Origin: a bacterium | GTDB lineage: Bacteria; Actinomycetota; Acidimicrobiia; Spongiisociales; ZC4RG35 | NCBI GenBank assembly: GCA_028823995.1 | Contig: JAPPFD010000006.1 | Span: 1 to 64,000 of the forward strand | Direction: 5' to 3' | Length of the DNA: 64,000 bases | In this document: positions 51,131-59,356 of the stretch, in pieces | Layout: every line of letters starts with the position of its first letter | Numbering within the stretch: position 1 is the first letter of the stretch | Notes under the pieces: model-generated | Seen by the model: only the letters and a program-made list of their open reading frames with translations | Told to the model about the DNA's origin: nothing | Databases searched by the model: none | Program-made: the position numbers and the translations under genes

Positions 51131-52297
51131 ATGACACAAGTCCCCGTAAGCCACATCACCTCAGATGCCGAGCGCGCCCGACGCTATGCCGCCCTCCGGG
51201 AAGTCATGGCCGCCGCCGGCCATGATGCCTGGGTTATCTGCAGCCGCGGCGACGAGTTCGTACGTGGACGGGTCCAGTATGTGAGCGACATCTTCCAGTG
51301 GGCAGGCCGTGGCTTCGTGGTTTTCCCCTCCTCCGGCGAGGCCACATTCGTGGTGGATCCGCTCTGGGGCACCGGCTACGCCATGCAGGGCAGATGGCTC
51401 AACGACTACCGCCAACCCGACAACGCGGGAGCGGGGATCGGAGAGGTCCTTTCCGATCTTGGACTGGCCAAGGGAACCATTGGCGTAGTGGGACTGGTCG
51501 ACATCACCTGCGTTGGGGACTACAACGACATGCGCAACGCCCTCCCCAACGCCACCTGGCAGGACGCAACAGACCTCTTCGACGACGTCCGGATGATCAA
51601 GAGCCAAGAGGAGATCGACGCCACCTACGAAACCGGCAAGCTGGTTCGGCAGGTGTTCAGGGGAATCGAGGCGGAGATACGCCCCGGGGTCGAGGAACTC
51701 GATGTTCTCTCCGAGGCGCACCGCTTGGCGCGTCAACTGGGCTGCATGGAGGGAATCGCGCTCATGGGCCGCGCTCCCTTCGAGTGTTTCGGGCCCGGCA
51801 CCCGGGGAGTGATCGAGAAGGATGACATCATGGTGATCGACCTGGAGTGGGGAGGCCCCTCGGGATACTGGGTGGAGGTCCGCAGGGTGTACAGCTTCAA
51901 GCCTCCGACCGCCGAGCAGCAGAAGTTCTGGGAGATGCGGGTGGAGAGCTTCGACGCCGTCGTGCAGGCCATGAAGGCCGGAGAGTCCTCCGACACCGTC
52001 CTCGACGCACGGGACAAGTGCTACGAATCTTGGGGTTATCCCCCGGCGAAGAGCATCAACTCCTTCACCGCCCACGGGATCGGCGTCGACTCCCTGGAGC
52101 CGCCGTGGATTCCGGGGAAGGAGCGGATCATGCAGGAGAACATGATCATCAACACCCACCCGGCCGTGGCGATCCCCGATCCCGAGAAGGGCGCCATGCT
52201 GGGCGGGATCAGCATTGCCGACAACGTCCTGGTCACCGCCGACGGCCCCGTCCGGATGGTGGACCAGGCCGACGAGTGGATCGTCCTCGACTGCTGA
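51131..52297 (+). CDS. M24-family (creatinase/prolidase-like) protein 3, altered metal site (388 aa)
   Basis: ATG with AAGGAGAG about 6 bases upstream. Third member of the paralogous set with 31119 and 34368, more distant from both. Asp in VIDLEW, Glu in YWVEVRR, His in FTAHGIGVDSLEPPW; INTHPA and ISIADNV stand where metal-dependent M24 enzymes have Glu. The N-terminal creatinase domain includes FVRGRVQYVSDIFQWAGRG, very like the other two. It is divergent from the corrinoid operon across 261 bases, which raises the possibility that its product, a methylated amine or amino acid, feeds that operon. Confidence 0.8.
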   Translation: MTQVPVSHITSDAERARRYAALREVMAAAGHDAWVICSRGDEFVRGRVQYVSDIFQWAGRGFVVFPSSGEATFVVDPLWGTGYAMQGRWLNDYRQPDNAGAGIGEVLSDLGLAKGTIGVVGLVDITCVGDYNDMRNALPNATWQDATDLFDDVRMIKSQEEIDATYETGKLVRQVFRGIEAEIRPGVEELDVLSEAHRLARQLGCMEGIALMGRAPFECFGPGTRGVIEKDDIMVIDLEWGGPSGYWVEVRRVYSFKPPTAEQQKFWEMRVESFDAVVQAMKAGESSDTVLDARDKCYESWGYPPAKSINSFTAHGIGVDSLEPPWIPGKERIMQENMIINTHPAVAIPDPEKGAMLGGISIADNVLVTADGPVRMVDQADEWIVLDC

Positions 52298-52334
52298 GTT
52301 ACAGCTTCTCCAAATAAAGACCCCTCTACAAGAC

Positions 52335-52362
52335 CGAGGCCGGAGTTCCAACTCCGGCCTCG
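52335..52362 (+). terminator. Hairpin terminator after the third M24 gene
   Basis: A perfect 13-bp inverted repeat CGAGGCCGGAGTT/AACTCCGGCCTCG separated by only two bases (effective loop of about 4) begins 38 bases after the stop codon. A short GTTTGGGG follows rather than a U-tract. It likely ends the rightward transcript. Confidence 0.75.
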
Positions 52363-52505
52363 AGTCGCGTTTGGGGACAATCGATATCAACTTGCCCAGG
52401 AGGCCAGGCTAATCCTCCAGGGGAAGTGCCGGCGGGAATACCGACTCAAACGCTAGATGATTGGAGAAGTGGCCCTCTGGCCCTATCGGGGACTAGAGGC
52501 GGTCC

Positions 52506-53255
52506 TTACTCCGGATAGTGGTAGTAGTTCCCTCGGAAATACCCCAGTGCAGGCTTGTCAGTGTCGGCCATCTCCATCCTCTCCACTTCTCCCAGGTAGA
52601 TCACGTGGTCGCCCCCGTCATAGCCTGCGATTATCCGGCACTCGAACCGCGCTATGTAGTCGGAGAGGAGAGGAACCCCTCCCAGGCCCGGTGACCAGGA
52701 GACTCCGTCGAGCTTCTCGGCTCCGGAGAGGTCGCTGCGGGTGAATCGTCTCGACACCGACTCCTGGTCGGCCGAGAGAACATGCACGGCATAGCGGGTG
52801 GCGGTGGACATGACGTTGTAGCTGTTGGTGTCCCGATCGATACACACCAGCACCAGGGGAGGATCGAGAGAGACCGACGTGAAGGAATTGACCACCAGCG
52901 CAGCCAGAACCGACTCCTGGTCGATAGCCGTTACCGCATTCACCCCGGTCATGAACTGCCCGCAGGCATTACGGAACTCCTTGGCGTCTATAACGTCCGG
53001 GGCCGACGCTGGGTCATCCCACTCGACGCTGTCGCCCAACCAGCGGATCAGGCTTCCAACCCTACGAGCCGGGAATGGAAGCCGCTCGTCCGCTTCCACA
53101 CTGCTACCAAACGAACGAACCAAACGCCCGACCCTACGAGCCGGGACCAGGACTCTCTCCTCCACCCCGATGCCGTCGCCAAGCCTGCGAACCAAACCCC
53201 GAGTCTGGCGCGACGAAGACGGAGAGTCCTTGTTCGATTCCATGGCGCTGCTCAT
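52506..53255 (-). CDS. Flavin reductase-like FMN-binding protein with N-terminal 24-residue repeats (249 aa)
   Basis: Residues about 90-249 form a flavin reductase (FMN-binding split barrel) domain: FRNACGQFMTGVNAVTAID, ALVVNSFTSVSLDPPLVLVCID, RYAVHVLSADQE and VIYLGEVERM. Such domains supply reduced flavin to monooxygenases or act as oxidoreductases themselves. The first ~85 residues are unusual: three imperfect repeats of 24 residues (21-44, 45-68, 69-82 shortened), each with L-[VI]-R-x-x-G, an acidic patch and, in the first two, PARRVG. They may form amphipathic helices for membrane or partner binding. The LLM monooxygenase at 62023 could be a partner but is not adjacent. Confidence 0.8.
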   Translation of the reverse strand: MSSAMESNKDSPSSSRQTRGLVRRLGDGIGVEERVLVPARRVGRLVRSFGSSVEADERLPFPARRVGSLIRWLGDSVEWDDPASAPDVIDAKEFRNACGQFMTGVNAVTAIDQESVLAALVVNSFTSVSLDPPLVLVCIDRDTNSYNVMSTATRYAVHVLSADQESVSRRFTRSDLSGAEKLDGVSWSPGLGGVPLLSDYIARFECRIIAGYDGGDHVIYLGEVERMEMADTDKPALGYFRGNYYHYPE

Positions 53256-53352
53256 TTAATTCTTCCAGAGTAACAGCAGACAAATCCCGGGGCGACTGCC
53301 AGAACGCCCTCGTATGAGCGGTCCAGTTGCACCCCTGGGACCTCGACGAACG

Positions 53353-54204
53353 CTATCCCAGATTGACTGAGGTCAGGTCATCGGCGACGATCACCTGCCC
53401 GGTGTAGCCGCCGCGGCGGACGTCATCCACGAAGCCCTGCCGATCTTCGGCGGTGACGGGTTCGGGAATGAGGTGCGTCAGGATCAGCGTCGGTGTCCTA
53501 AGTTCTTGCGCCTGGGCGCCAATCAGCGAAGTGTCGGCGTGATAGTCGAGCACGAAGTGCAGGTGGTCCGGCCGTGCACGGATCAGGTCGAAGCGCATTG
53601 CCTCGTAAACCAGCACGTCGGCGCCCTCGGCTAGCACCGCCATCTCCGGGCACACCAGGGTATCGCCGCTAATGGCCACCACGCCCTCGGGCGTCTCGAT
53701 CCGGTAGCCAGCGGCCGGCGTTACCGGCTCATGACGCACCGGACCCGCCATGACTCGGACCTTTCCCTGAGACCAGACTTCGATCAAGCCGCCGCCAACC
53801 TGGAAGGGCCTCACTTCGTAGCCGGGATGGGTTCCCCGCTCGGTATGTTCACTCCGGAGCTCCAAGTCATGTTCCCAGGGGTCCAGCATCCGTTCCAAGA
53901 AGTCGGTTGCAGGTCCCTCCGGGGCAAGAATCGGAAGGGTCGGCGCCTCATCCAGCCGGTCCATTATCCAGCGAGACATCACCAGGTCATCCAGGCCGCT
54001 GACATGATCACTGTGGTGATGCGTGACACAGACCACGTCGAGATCGACCGGCGACACACCAAGAGCAGCCAAACGCATAGCGGTGGCCCGACCCGCGTCG
54101 AACTGCAGCGCCACACCGTCCGATTGCACCAGCACCCCCGGCCCCGCCCGATCAGGCGACGGGACCGGCATCCCCGTTCCTGTGATCGTCACCAATGTTG
54201 TCAC
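53353..54204 (-). CDS. Metallo-beta-lactamase-fold hydrolase (283 aa)
   Basis: The zinc-binding motif is H62-x-H64-x-D66-H67 (VTHHHSDHVSGL); further ligands are His in AGPVRHEP and Asp in AISGDTLVC, and the final His in LTHLIPEP. The arrangement GTGMPVPSPDRAGPG and FDAGRAT resembles RNase Z/arylsulfatase (AtsA-like) and PhnP-type members, acting on phosphodiester, sulfate or lactone bonds. GTG start. Same strand as the flavin reductase, 97 bases upstream of it. Substrate unknown. Soluble. Confidence 0.85.
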   Translation of the reverse strand: MTTLVTITGTGMPVPSPDRAGPGVLVQSDGVALQFDAGRATAMRLAALGVSPVDLDVVCVTHHHSDHVSGLDDLVMSRWIMDRLDEAPTLPILAPEGPATDFLERMLDPWEHDLELRSEHTERGTHPGYEVRPFQVGGGLIEVWSQGKVRVMAGPVRHEPVTPAAGYRIETPEGVVAISGDTLVCPEMAVLAEGADVLVYEAMRFDLIRARPDHLHFVLDYHADTSLIGAQAQELRTPTLILTHLIPEPVTAEDRQGFVDDVRRGGYTGQVIVADDLTSVNLG

Positions 54205-54316
54205 GACCTACACCCTACCCCCGGATTCCAGGGCGACCGGTCCCGTGCGAAAGTGTCACAGGGGGGTGCTTAAATCGAGATTAGAGAACAGGTCAGAAGC
54301 GGAACGGAGTGAGAGT

Positions 54317-55372
54317 ATGGCAGACGAACCACCGGACGAGGCGGGAGAGGCCAACGGCCCGGAGGGACCACCGCCAAGCCTGTTCAGCATGGCGCTCTGG
54401 GGACCGGACGGACCAGCCGAACGGGTATTCGGCAGGAACGATTGGGGACTGTGCTCAGAGGGCGATGGACACGATGATGACTGCTCGCATGTCTCCCCTA
54501 TTAGAGAACCGGTGGCGATTCCACCTCCAGAGATGATCCTCTCACGAGAAGACATGCAGGAGATCGCTAAGGGATACAGGCCCATGGACATGAACGACAA
54601 GTGGGTGGCGTTCATGGAGAATGACCGTCTGTTCCTCCACCGTAGTTGGACCGGCCATGGCATTTATGAAGTGCGATTCGCAGCCAAAGGGTACAGCTGG
54701 ACCAACGAGACCGGCTTCATGCCCACCTCGGCAAGAGTCGAAACCGACCCCCGCCGCTACAACCCGGATGAGTTTGACCCTTTCCGCGAGCGGGACTTTC
54801 TGAGGGACCTGATCGTGCATGTATCCGGGGAACCGATGCCGATCTCGCTGCCAATTGTCGGTTCTTACGGACCCTCTATCGAGGCTGTACTCGGTGACAT
54901 CACTACCGAGGAGGTCGACGCCATCGTCAATCCGGCCAACACACGGCTGTCCTACGGTGGTGGAGTCAGCGGGGCCATCCACAAAGCAGCGGGCCCGGAA
55001 CTCCTCGCCCACTGCAAGACGCTCGGCGGTTGCCCCGTCGGCCGCGCCAAGGTCACCCCCGGCTACTGGCTGGATGCCCACTGGGTCATCCACACCGTCA
55101 CGCCACAATGGAGGGGCGGGACTCAAGGCGAGCCTGTCTTGTTGGAGTCGTGCTACCGCGAGTCCCTAGCCCGCGCCGACGAGGTGGAAGCACAGAGCAT
55201 CGCCTTCCCAGCACTAGCCACCGGCGCCCACGGCTACCCGATCAAGCAAGCCGCGAGAATCGCAGTGGAAATGGCCCGCTCAACCCCAACCGACCTGCAG
55301 TTGATCCGCTTCGTCTGTTTCGACAACCGAACGCTGCGAGTTTTCCGGTCAGCTTTGGGTCAAGACAGCTAG
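54317..55372 (+). CDS. Macrodomain protein with an N-terminal accessory domain (351 aa)
   Basis: ATG with GGAG 8 bases upstream; the longer open frame overlaps the divergent MBL gene. Residues ~1-60 are acidic and disordered-looking. About 75-170 is a compact unit (DKWVAFMENDRLFLHRSWTG, IYEVRFAAKGY) often seen alone as a small protein of unknown role. The C-terminal ~170 residues are a macrodomain: VLGDITTEEVDAIVNPAN, GGGVSGAIHKAAG, IHTVTPQWRGG and AFPALATGAHGYP, the ADP-ribose-binding loops. Expected to bind or remove ADP-ribose or O-acetyl-ADP-ribose. Next to a likely defence nuclease, so a role in anti-phage or stress ADP-ribosylation is possible. Confidence 0.82.
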   Translation: MADEPPDEAGEANGPEGPPPSLFSMALWGPDGPAERVFGRNDWGLCSEGDGHDDDCSHVSPIREPVAIPPPEMILSREDMQEIAKGYRPMDMNDKWVAFMENDRLFLHRSWTGHGIYEVRFAAKGYSWTNETGFMPTSARVETDPRRYNPDEFDPFRERDFLRDLIVHVSGEPMPISLPIVGSYGPSIEAVLGDITTEEVDAIVNPANTRLSYGGGVSGAIHKAAGPELLAHCKTLGGCPVGRAKVTPGYWLDAHWVIHTVTPQWRGGTQGEPVLLESCYRESLARADEVEAQSIAFPALATGAHGYPIKQAARIAVEMARSTPTDLQLIRFVCFDNRTLRVFRSALGQDS

Positions 55373-55484
55373 GGCTATAAAACGAACGCAACAGTGCCCC
55401 CCTTGATGGGTGGGCCATCGCCCTGGCTGAGCTTCAGGTAACAGATAATCAGTAGGGAGGGGCCTATAGGTTGGACCCTCCTGC

Positions 55485-57770
55485 TCAGCCCCAGTGTCCC
55501 GTCTGGTAATCCATCATGTCCTGCCCGTATATCTGTTTGGTCGCATTACCGTTGCGTATCCAGAACTCGCTAGGCTCCCGACCACCGGTCAAGGGTTTGC
55601 AGAATACGGGCTTGCCTGATGCCGCAACCGAAACCAAACAGATTTCTCTCGTGCCCGCTTGTTCAAATTCGATGCGAACAATACCCGCTGTCTGGATCGA
55701 AAGGTTGCTGTCAAGGTGCTGACGAAGAAAGAGTTCGTAGCCGTCCCGGTTTCCCTTCCGACCCAGGGTCTGCATGTCCTCCGCCAAACCCACCACGTCG
55801 CCATTGTCGCTCACCCCAACTAGTAACTTGCCGCCTTCCGTGTTGAGGAATCCGCAAACCGTCTTCGTAATTGCGTGTTCCAATCGTTTTTCTTGGAGTC
55901 CAGTGTGGACATTCCAACGCGCTGTTGATTTGAATTCGAGTGTCTGGGACTCACCTTGGTTGAGCAATTCGGTTAGCGTCGGCGGTAGCACAGGTCTATC
56001 ATCCTTCCAAAGTCGCTCGAACCCTCTCCGGACCACCTGGGCAATGAGATCGCGGCGTTTCTCCAGGAAAGCCTCATAGTCAAGTTGCTCCCATCCGACC
56101 GGGAGGGCATGCCACTGGATCTGCTGCTTTAGGCGATCTGGGCTCAGCATGTCTGCCATAGTCGGCCAATATTCGCGGGGTGCAGCAGCTCCAATGCTGG
56201 CGTTTTCCGGCCAGTCGATCAGAGTCATGTTTGCGATGGCATTGACCTGCCTCGGGCGGACAATACCCTTCGTAGCTAAGTATGCCCTCGGGAACAGATG
56301 GTGGCGTTCGATGGACCGGGGCGCGGTCACACTTGGATCGAGGTGTTCACGAACTCGTAGATCACTCAGTAGTAGTTCAGCGTCAAGAAGGACTAGGGCG
56401 GCCCAATAGGCAGAGAGCACAGGTGAGCGGGATGAAGAAGTATCCAATCGGTTGGGGAGAGATATTGCCCAGTAATCACCAGTAAAGGTCGAACCGACAA
56501 TGCGGTCTAACTCGACACGGAAGGCCCTTCCGTCCCCGGGCTTCAACGCATTTATGCGGGCTAGGTCCGACTCGATGCTGCTCTCGGGAGAATTCGTGTA
56601 ACGTCCGGTCGTATGGCACATAAAGAACCAGCGTGCCATAACATCCCGTAGCGTCTTGAGATCCATCCCGAAGTCTCTTTTGCCGATCAACCACAACATG
56701 TATGTGTAGATGAGGGCCGTCTCTGACGTCAACATACGACGCATGCGAAATCCGGCATGGAGAAGACACTTGAGGAACTCATGCCAATTCGTGAGATCAA
56801 GGACCTCGTCCTGAGCCCGACGCAGCTCGTCAAATTGCTTATTACGGCGCTCTGCCGACACCTCACCCGTTCTCAGATCCTTTCCTCTGAGAATGTTGTA
56901 CACATGTCTCAACTGACCCCTCCGGAAGGCCAATCCAACACCAACCCGAAGAAGCTGGTCCGGACTCGGTTCTATGAAGGCATTCTTTGGAGAAGGTCCT
57001 ACAACCTTCGGATCCACGGCATCTCGACAAAAGGACTCGAGTTGAAGCCGACCCTTTTCCCAGTGGACTGACATGAGGGTCATGATGAAGTCGGCCTGCT
57101 TGAGCATGACACCCTCAGAGTTGGCTCGAACAAAGATCTCTGCAACCTGCTCGTCGTCGGCGTTGGCATTGATCTCGACAACCTGAAAACGGAAATCGCG
57201 GAGATCGCGTACCCGATATATCCTCTCTTCCAGCTCGTCCTGTGTCGAGTGGTCTGGTTTTTGGTCTCGACTGGAACCCAGCCGTGTCATGAACTCTCTC
57301 ACTCTGGACCGGTACCCCTTACCCCACAGGACCGTGATGTCTGGAATGAATTCGGGGTCCTTCCTAATGGCTGCGTCGCTGACCTCGAATGTCTCGTCCA
57401 TGGGCCGAAAGGCAATTCGGATGTACTTTTCCTCGAACTTCTGCGTTAAAACCGCTTCGCCGGTCAGTACGGCGAATAGAGAAGTCAATCTCTGTTGCCC
57501 ATCAACGATCAGCAGTTTGGCGACTCTATCCTTCTCGTGACCGCCTACGGGTCGCGTCCCAACTTCTGCGCCGGTCTCCCAGAACATGAGGGTCCCCACG
57601 GGATAGCCTCGGTACATTGAGTCGAAGAGATCACGAACCTGCGCGTCCTTCCATACGAAGGGTCTTTGAATATCAGGGAGAGCGATGTTGCCACTCTTGA
57701 TGTACTCGATCAGAACGTTGAGATCGTAGCCACTGTCTCGGTAAAGGGTTGGTGCCATCTCCTGGGTCAT
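55485..57770 (-). CDS. DUF262-HNH-AlbA_2 fusion, GmrSD-like candidate defence nuclease (761 aa)
   Basis: N-terminal DUF262/GmrS-like domain: LPDIQRPFVWKDAQVRDL, YPVGTLMFWETG and the catalytic DGQQRLTSL (about residue 90). Middle: helical, then an HNH/DUF1524-like motif IERHHLFPRAYL with ANMTLIDWPENASIG (about 500-545). C-terminal: Schlafen AlbA_2 domain GESQTLEFKSTARWN, LEHAITKTVCGFLNTEGG and LLVGVSDNGDVVGL (about 615-720). GmrSD-type proteins restrict modified phage DNA using NTP hydrolysis. Fusion to AlbA_2 adds a nucleic-acid-binding or nuclease module. The first ATG abuts GAGGAG, so the ATG at 57758 may be used. GC is lower than in neighbours, suggesting transfer. Confidence 0.82.
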   Translation of the reverse strand: MTQEMAPTLYRDSGYDLNVLIEYIKSGNIALPDIQRPFVWKDAQVRDLFDSMYRGYPVGTLMFWETGAEVGTRPVGGHEKDRVAKLLIVDGQQRLTSLFAVLTGEAVLTQKFEEKYIRIAFRPMDETFEVSDAAIRKDPEFIPDITVLWGKGYRSRVREFMTRLGSSRDQKPDHSTQDELEERIYRVRDLRDFRFQVVEINANADDEQVAEIFVRANSEGVMLKQADFIMTLMSVHWEKGRLQLESFCRDAVDPKVVGPSPKNAFIEPSPDQLLRVGVGLAFRRGQLRHVYNILRGKDLRTGEVSAERRNKQFDELRRAQDEVLDLTNWHEFLKCLLHAGFRMRRMLTSETALIYTYMLWLIGKRDFGMDLKTLRDVMARWFFMCHTTGRYTNSPESSIESDLARINALKPGDGRAFRVELDRIVGSTFTGDYWAISLPNRLDTSSSRSPVLSAYWAALVLLDAELLLSDLRVREHLDPSVTAPRSIERHHLFPRAYLATKGIVRPRQVNAIANMTLIDWPENASIGAAAPREYWPTMADMLSPDRLKQQIQWHALPVGWEQLDYEAFLEKRRDLIAQVVRRGFERLWKDDRPVLPPTLTELLNQGESQTLEFKSTARWNVHTGLQEKRLEHAITKTVCGFLNTEGGKLLVGVSDNGDVVGLAEDMQTLGRKGNRDGYELFLRQHLDSNLSIQTAGIVRIEFEQAGTREICLVSVAASGKPVFCKPLTGGREPSEFWIRNGNATKQIYGQDMMDYQTGHWG

Positions 57771-57932
57771 CTCCTCTTGGACTCTTCATCAGATTAGGTT
57801 GCCGTTGTGACATCCCAAAGCTGCGCCATAAGCCATTGTGAACCCTAATCGGACCATGACTGATGCTAGCTAGCCTTTCAACCGCTCAAATTTTCTCGCA
57901 TAGCCATTGCCAATCGTCTTAGGATTGGGGCC

Positions 57933-58265
57933 GTGAAGAAGACGCGCCTGGAGAAACGGACCGCCGACCAGAAGGCACCCGAGGCCGATAGGGACGAGCA
58001 GATGGGGTGGGAGATGAGTGATCTCATCGACAGAAATGGCCCCTACGATCCTCATGACACCACCTTCGCGGTCGGGCACTACGTCGAGGACCGGCTGGTC
58101 TGGTTCGACTTTCTGACCGCCACCGTGGATGACATCATGAGAGAGTGCGCCTTTCCTCTCGAAGAACAGGAGCAAGTCAAGACTCTTCACCAGTTTTCTG
58201 CCCAACGTTTCAAGGAGTTCTACCGGGGACCGCTGAACGGCCCCGTTCCTCTTCTGGGTGAGTAG
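57933..58265 (+). CDS. Hypothetical protein (110 aa)
   Basis: GTG start preceded by AGGATTGGGG. Not recognised. The protein is soluble and acidic, with a basic N-terminus (KKTRLEKRTADQK). Segments YDPHDTTFAVGHYVEDRLVW and FPLEEQEQVKTLHQFSAQRF suggest a small alpha/beta fold. It is divergent from the DUF262 fusion with 162 bases between them, which are AT-rich and likely hold promoters for both. It may be an accessory gene of the defence island, but no motif supports that. Confidence 0.5.
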   Translation: MKKTRLEKRTADQKAPEADRDEQMGWEMSDLIDRNGPYDPHDTTFAVGHYVEDRLVWFDFLTATVDDIMRECAFPLEEQEQVKTLHQFSAQRFKEFYRGPLNGPVPLLGE

Positions 58266-58365
58266 GCCACACCCCGGTACCTGCATTGGCCTTCACCCGA
58301 CGCCGGCCTGCGTTTCCTGTCCGCCAGGGGTCAGGTAATGAGGTGAAAGGAGCGAAGCGCCGTCC

Positions 58366-59352
58366 TCACCCATTGCCTGTGTGGAGCGGCGCGCCCTCGG
58401 GCTGGATGCAGCGGAATCCGCTGTCCCGGTGCTGGGTCCACTCCACATCGGCATCGGAACAGGCTCCCACCGCGTGGGCGCATCGGGAGGCAAACCGGCA
58501 TCCTATGAATCCGGGTATCACCCGAGGCGGCGTCCCGTCTATGCCCACCAGCGGCGCTTTCTTCGCCCACATCGGCACCGATCGGAGCAACCCGAGTGTG
58601 TAGGGGTGCTTGGGATAGGCAATCACCGACGCGGTGGGTCCTTCTTCGACAATCTCACCACCGTACATCACCGCCATACGGGTGCACACTTCCGCGGCCA
58701 ACAGCAGATCGTGAGTCACATAGATCAAAGAATGGCCCATGTCGGTGGCCAATTCCCTCACCAACTCCATGACTTCCGCCTGGGTGGTGACGTCCAGAGC
58801 GGAGGTTGACTCGTCGGCGATCACGATCTCGGGTTCGGAGACGATTGCGATTGCGATGGCGGCTCGCTGGCGCATCCCACCCGACAGTTGGTGGGGGTAG
58901 GATCTCAGCACCCGCTTGGGATCGTGGAAACCCATCCGGGAGATGACCTCATCAATTCTCCGTTGATGAGCGGCGGCCCTTTGGTCCGGCCGGTTGACTC
59001 GGAGGACCTGTCTCATCTGCGTTTTGATCTTCAACAGTGGATTGAGCGAACTGGAGGCGTTCTGGAACACCATCCCCACATGCCGTCCTCGCAGACGATC
59101 CAGATGGTTCTTTCCGTCTCCGAGCACCTGCTCACCTTGGAAGCATATTGACCCCTCGGCAATGCGGACGTTGCGTTCGGTGAGCCCCAGCAAGCTTCGA
59201 ACTGCGGTGGTCTTTCCGCTTCCCGATTCCCCGATCAGCCCGATCACGTCCCCGGGATGTATGTCCAGATCGAACCTGTCCACGGCCACGATGGTCCCGA
59301 CCGAACTGGTCGCCTCCACCCTAAGGGATCGAACGCTCAGCAAAGGATCCAT
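58366..59352 (-). CDS. Oligopeptide/dipeptide-type ABC transporter ATPase, DppD-like (328 aa)
   Basis: ATG 59352 is four bases past the stop of the permease gene. Single ABC domain: Walker A GESGSGKTT, Q-loop VFQNASSSLNPLL, signature LSGGMRQRAAIA, Walker B IVIADESTSALD, H-loop VTHD. The C-terminal oligopeptide-transporter extension includes the Cys-rich GCRFASRCAHAVGAC, which binds an Fe-S cluster in some family members. It pairs with the DppF-like ATPase at 61173 to drive import of a peptide or other oligomer. Confidence 0.88.
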   Translation of the reverse strand: MDPLLSVRSLRVEATSSVGTIVAVDRFDLDIHPGDVIGLIGESGSGKTTAVRSLLGLTERNVRIAEGSICFQGEQVLGDGKNHLDRLRGRHVGMVFQNASSSLNPLLKIKTQMRQVLRVNRPDQRAAAHQRRIDEVISRMGFHDPKRVLRSYPHQLSGGMRQRAAIAIAIVSEPEIVIADESTSALDVTTQAEVMELVRELATDMGHSLIYVTHDLLLAAEVCTRMAVMYGGEIVEEGPTASVIAYPKHPYTLGLLRSVPMWAKKAPLVGIDGTPPRVIPGFIGCRFASRCAHAVGACSDADVEWTQHRDSGFRCIQPEGAPLHTGNG

Positions 59353-59356
59353 GGCA

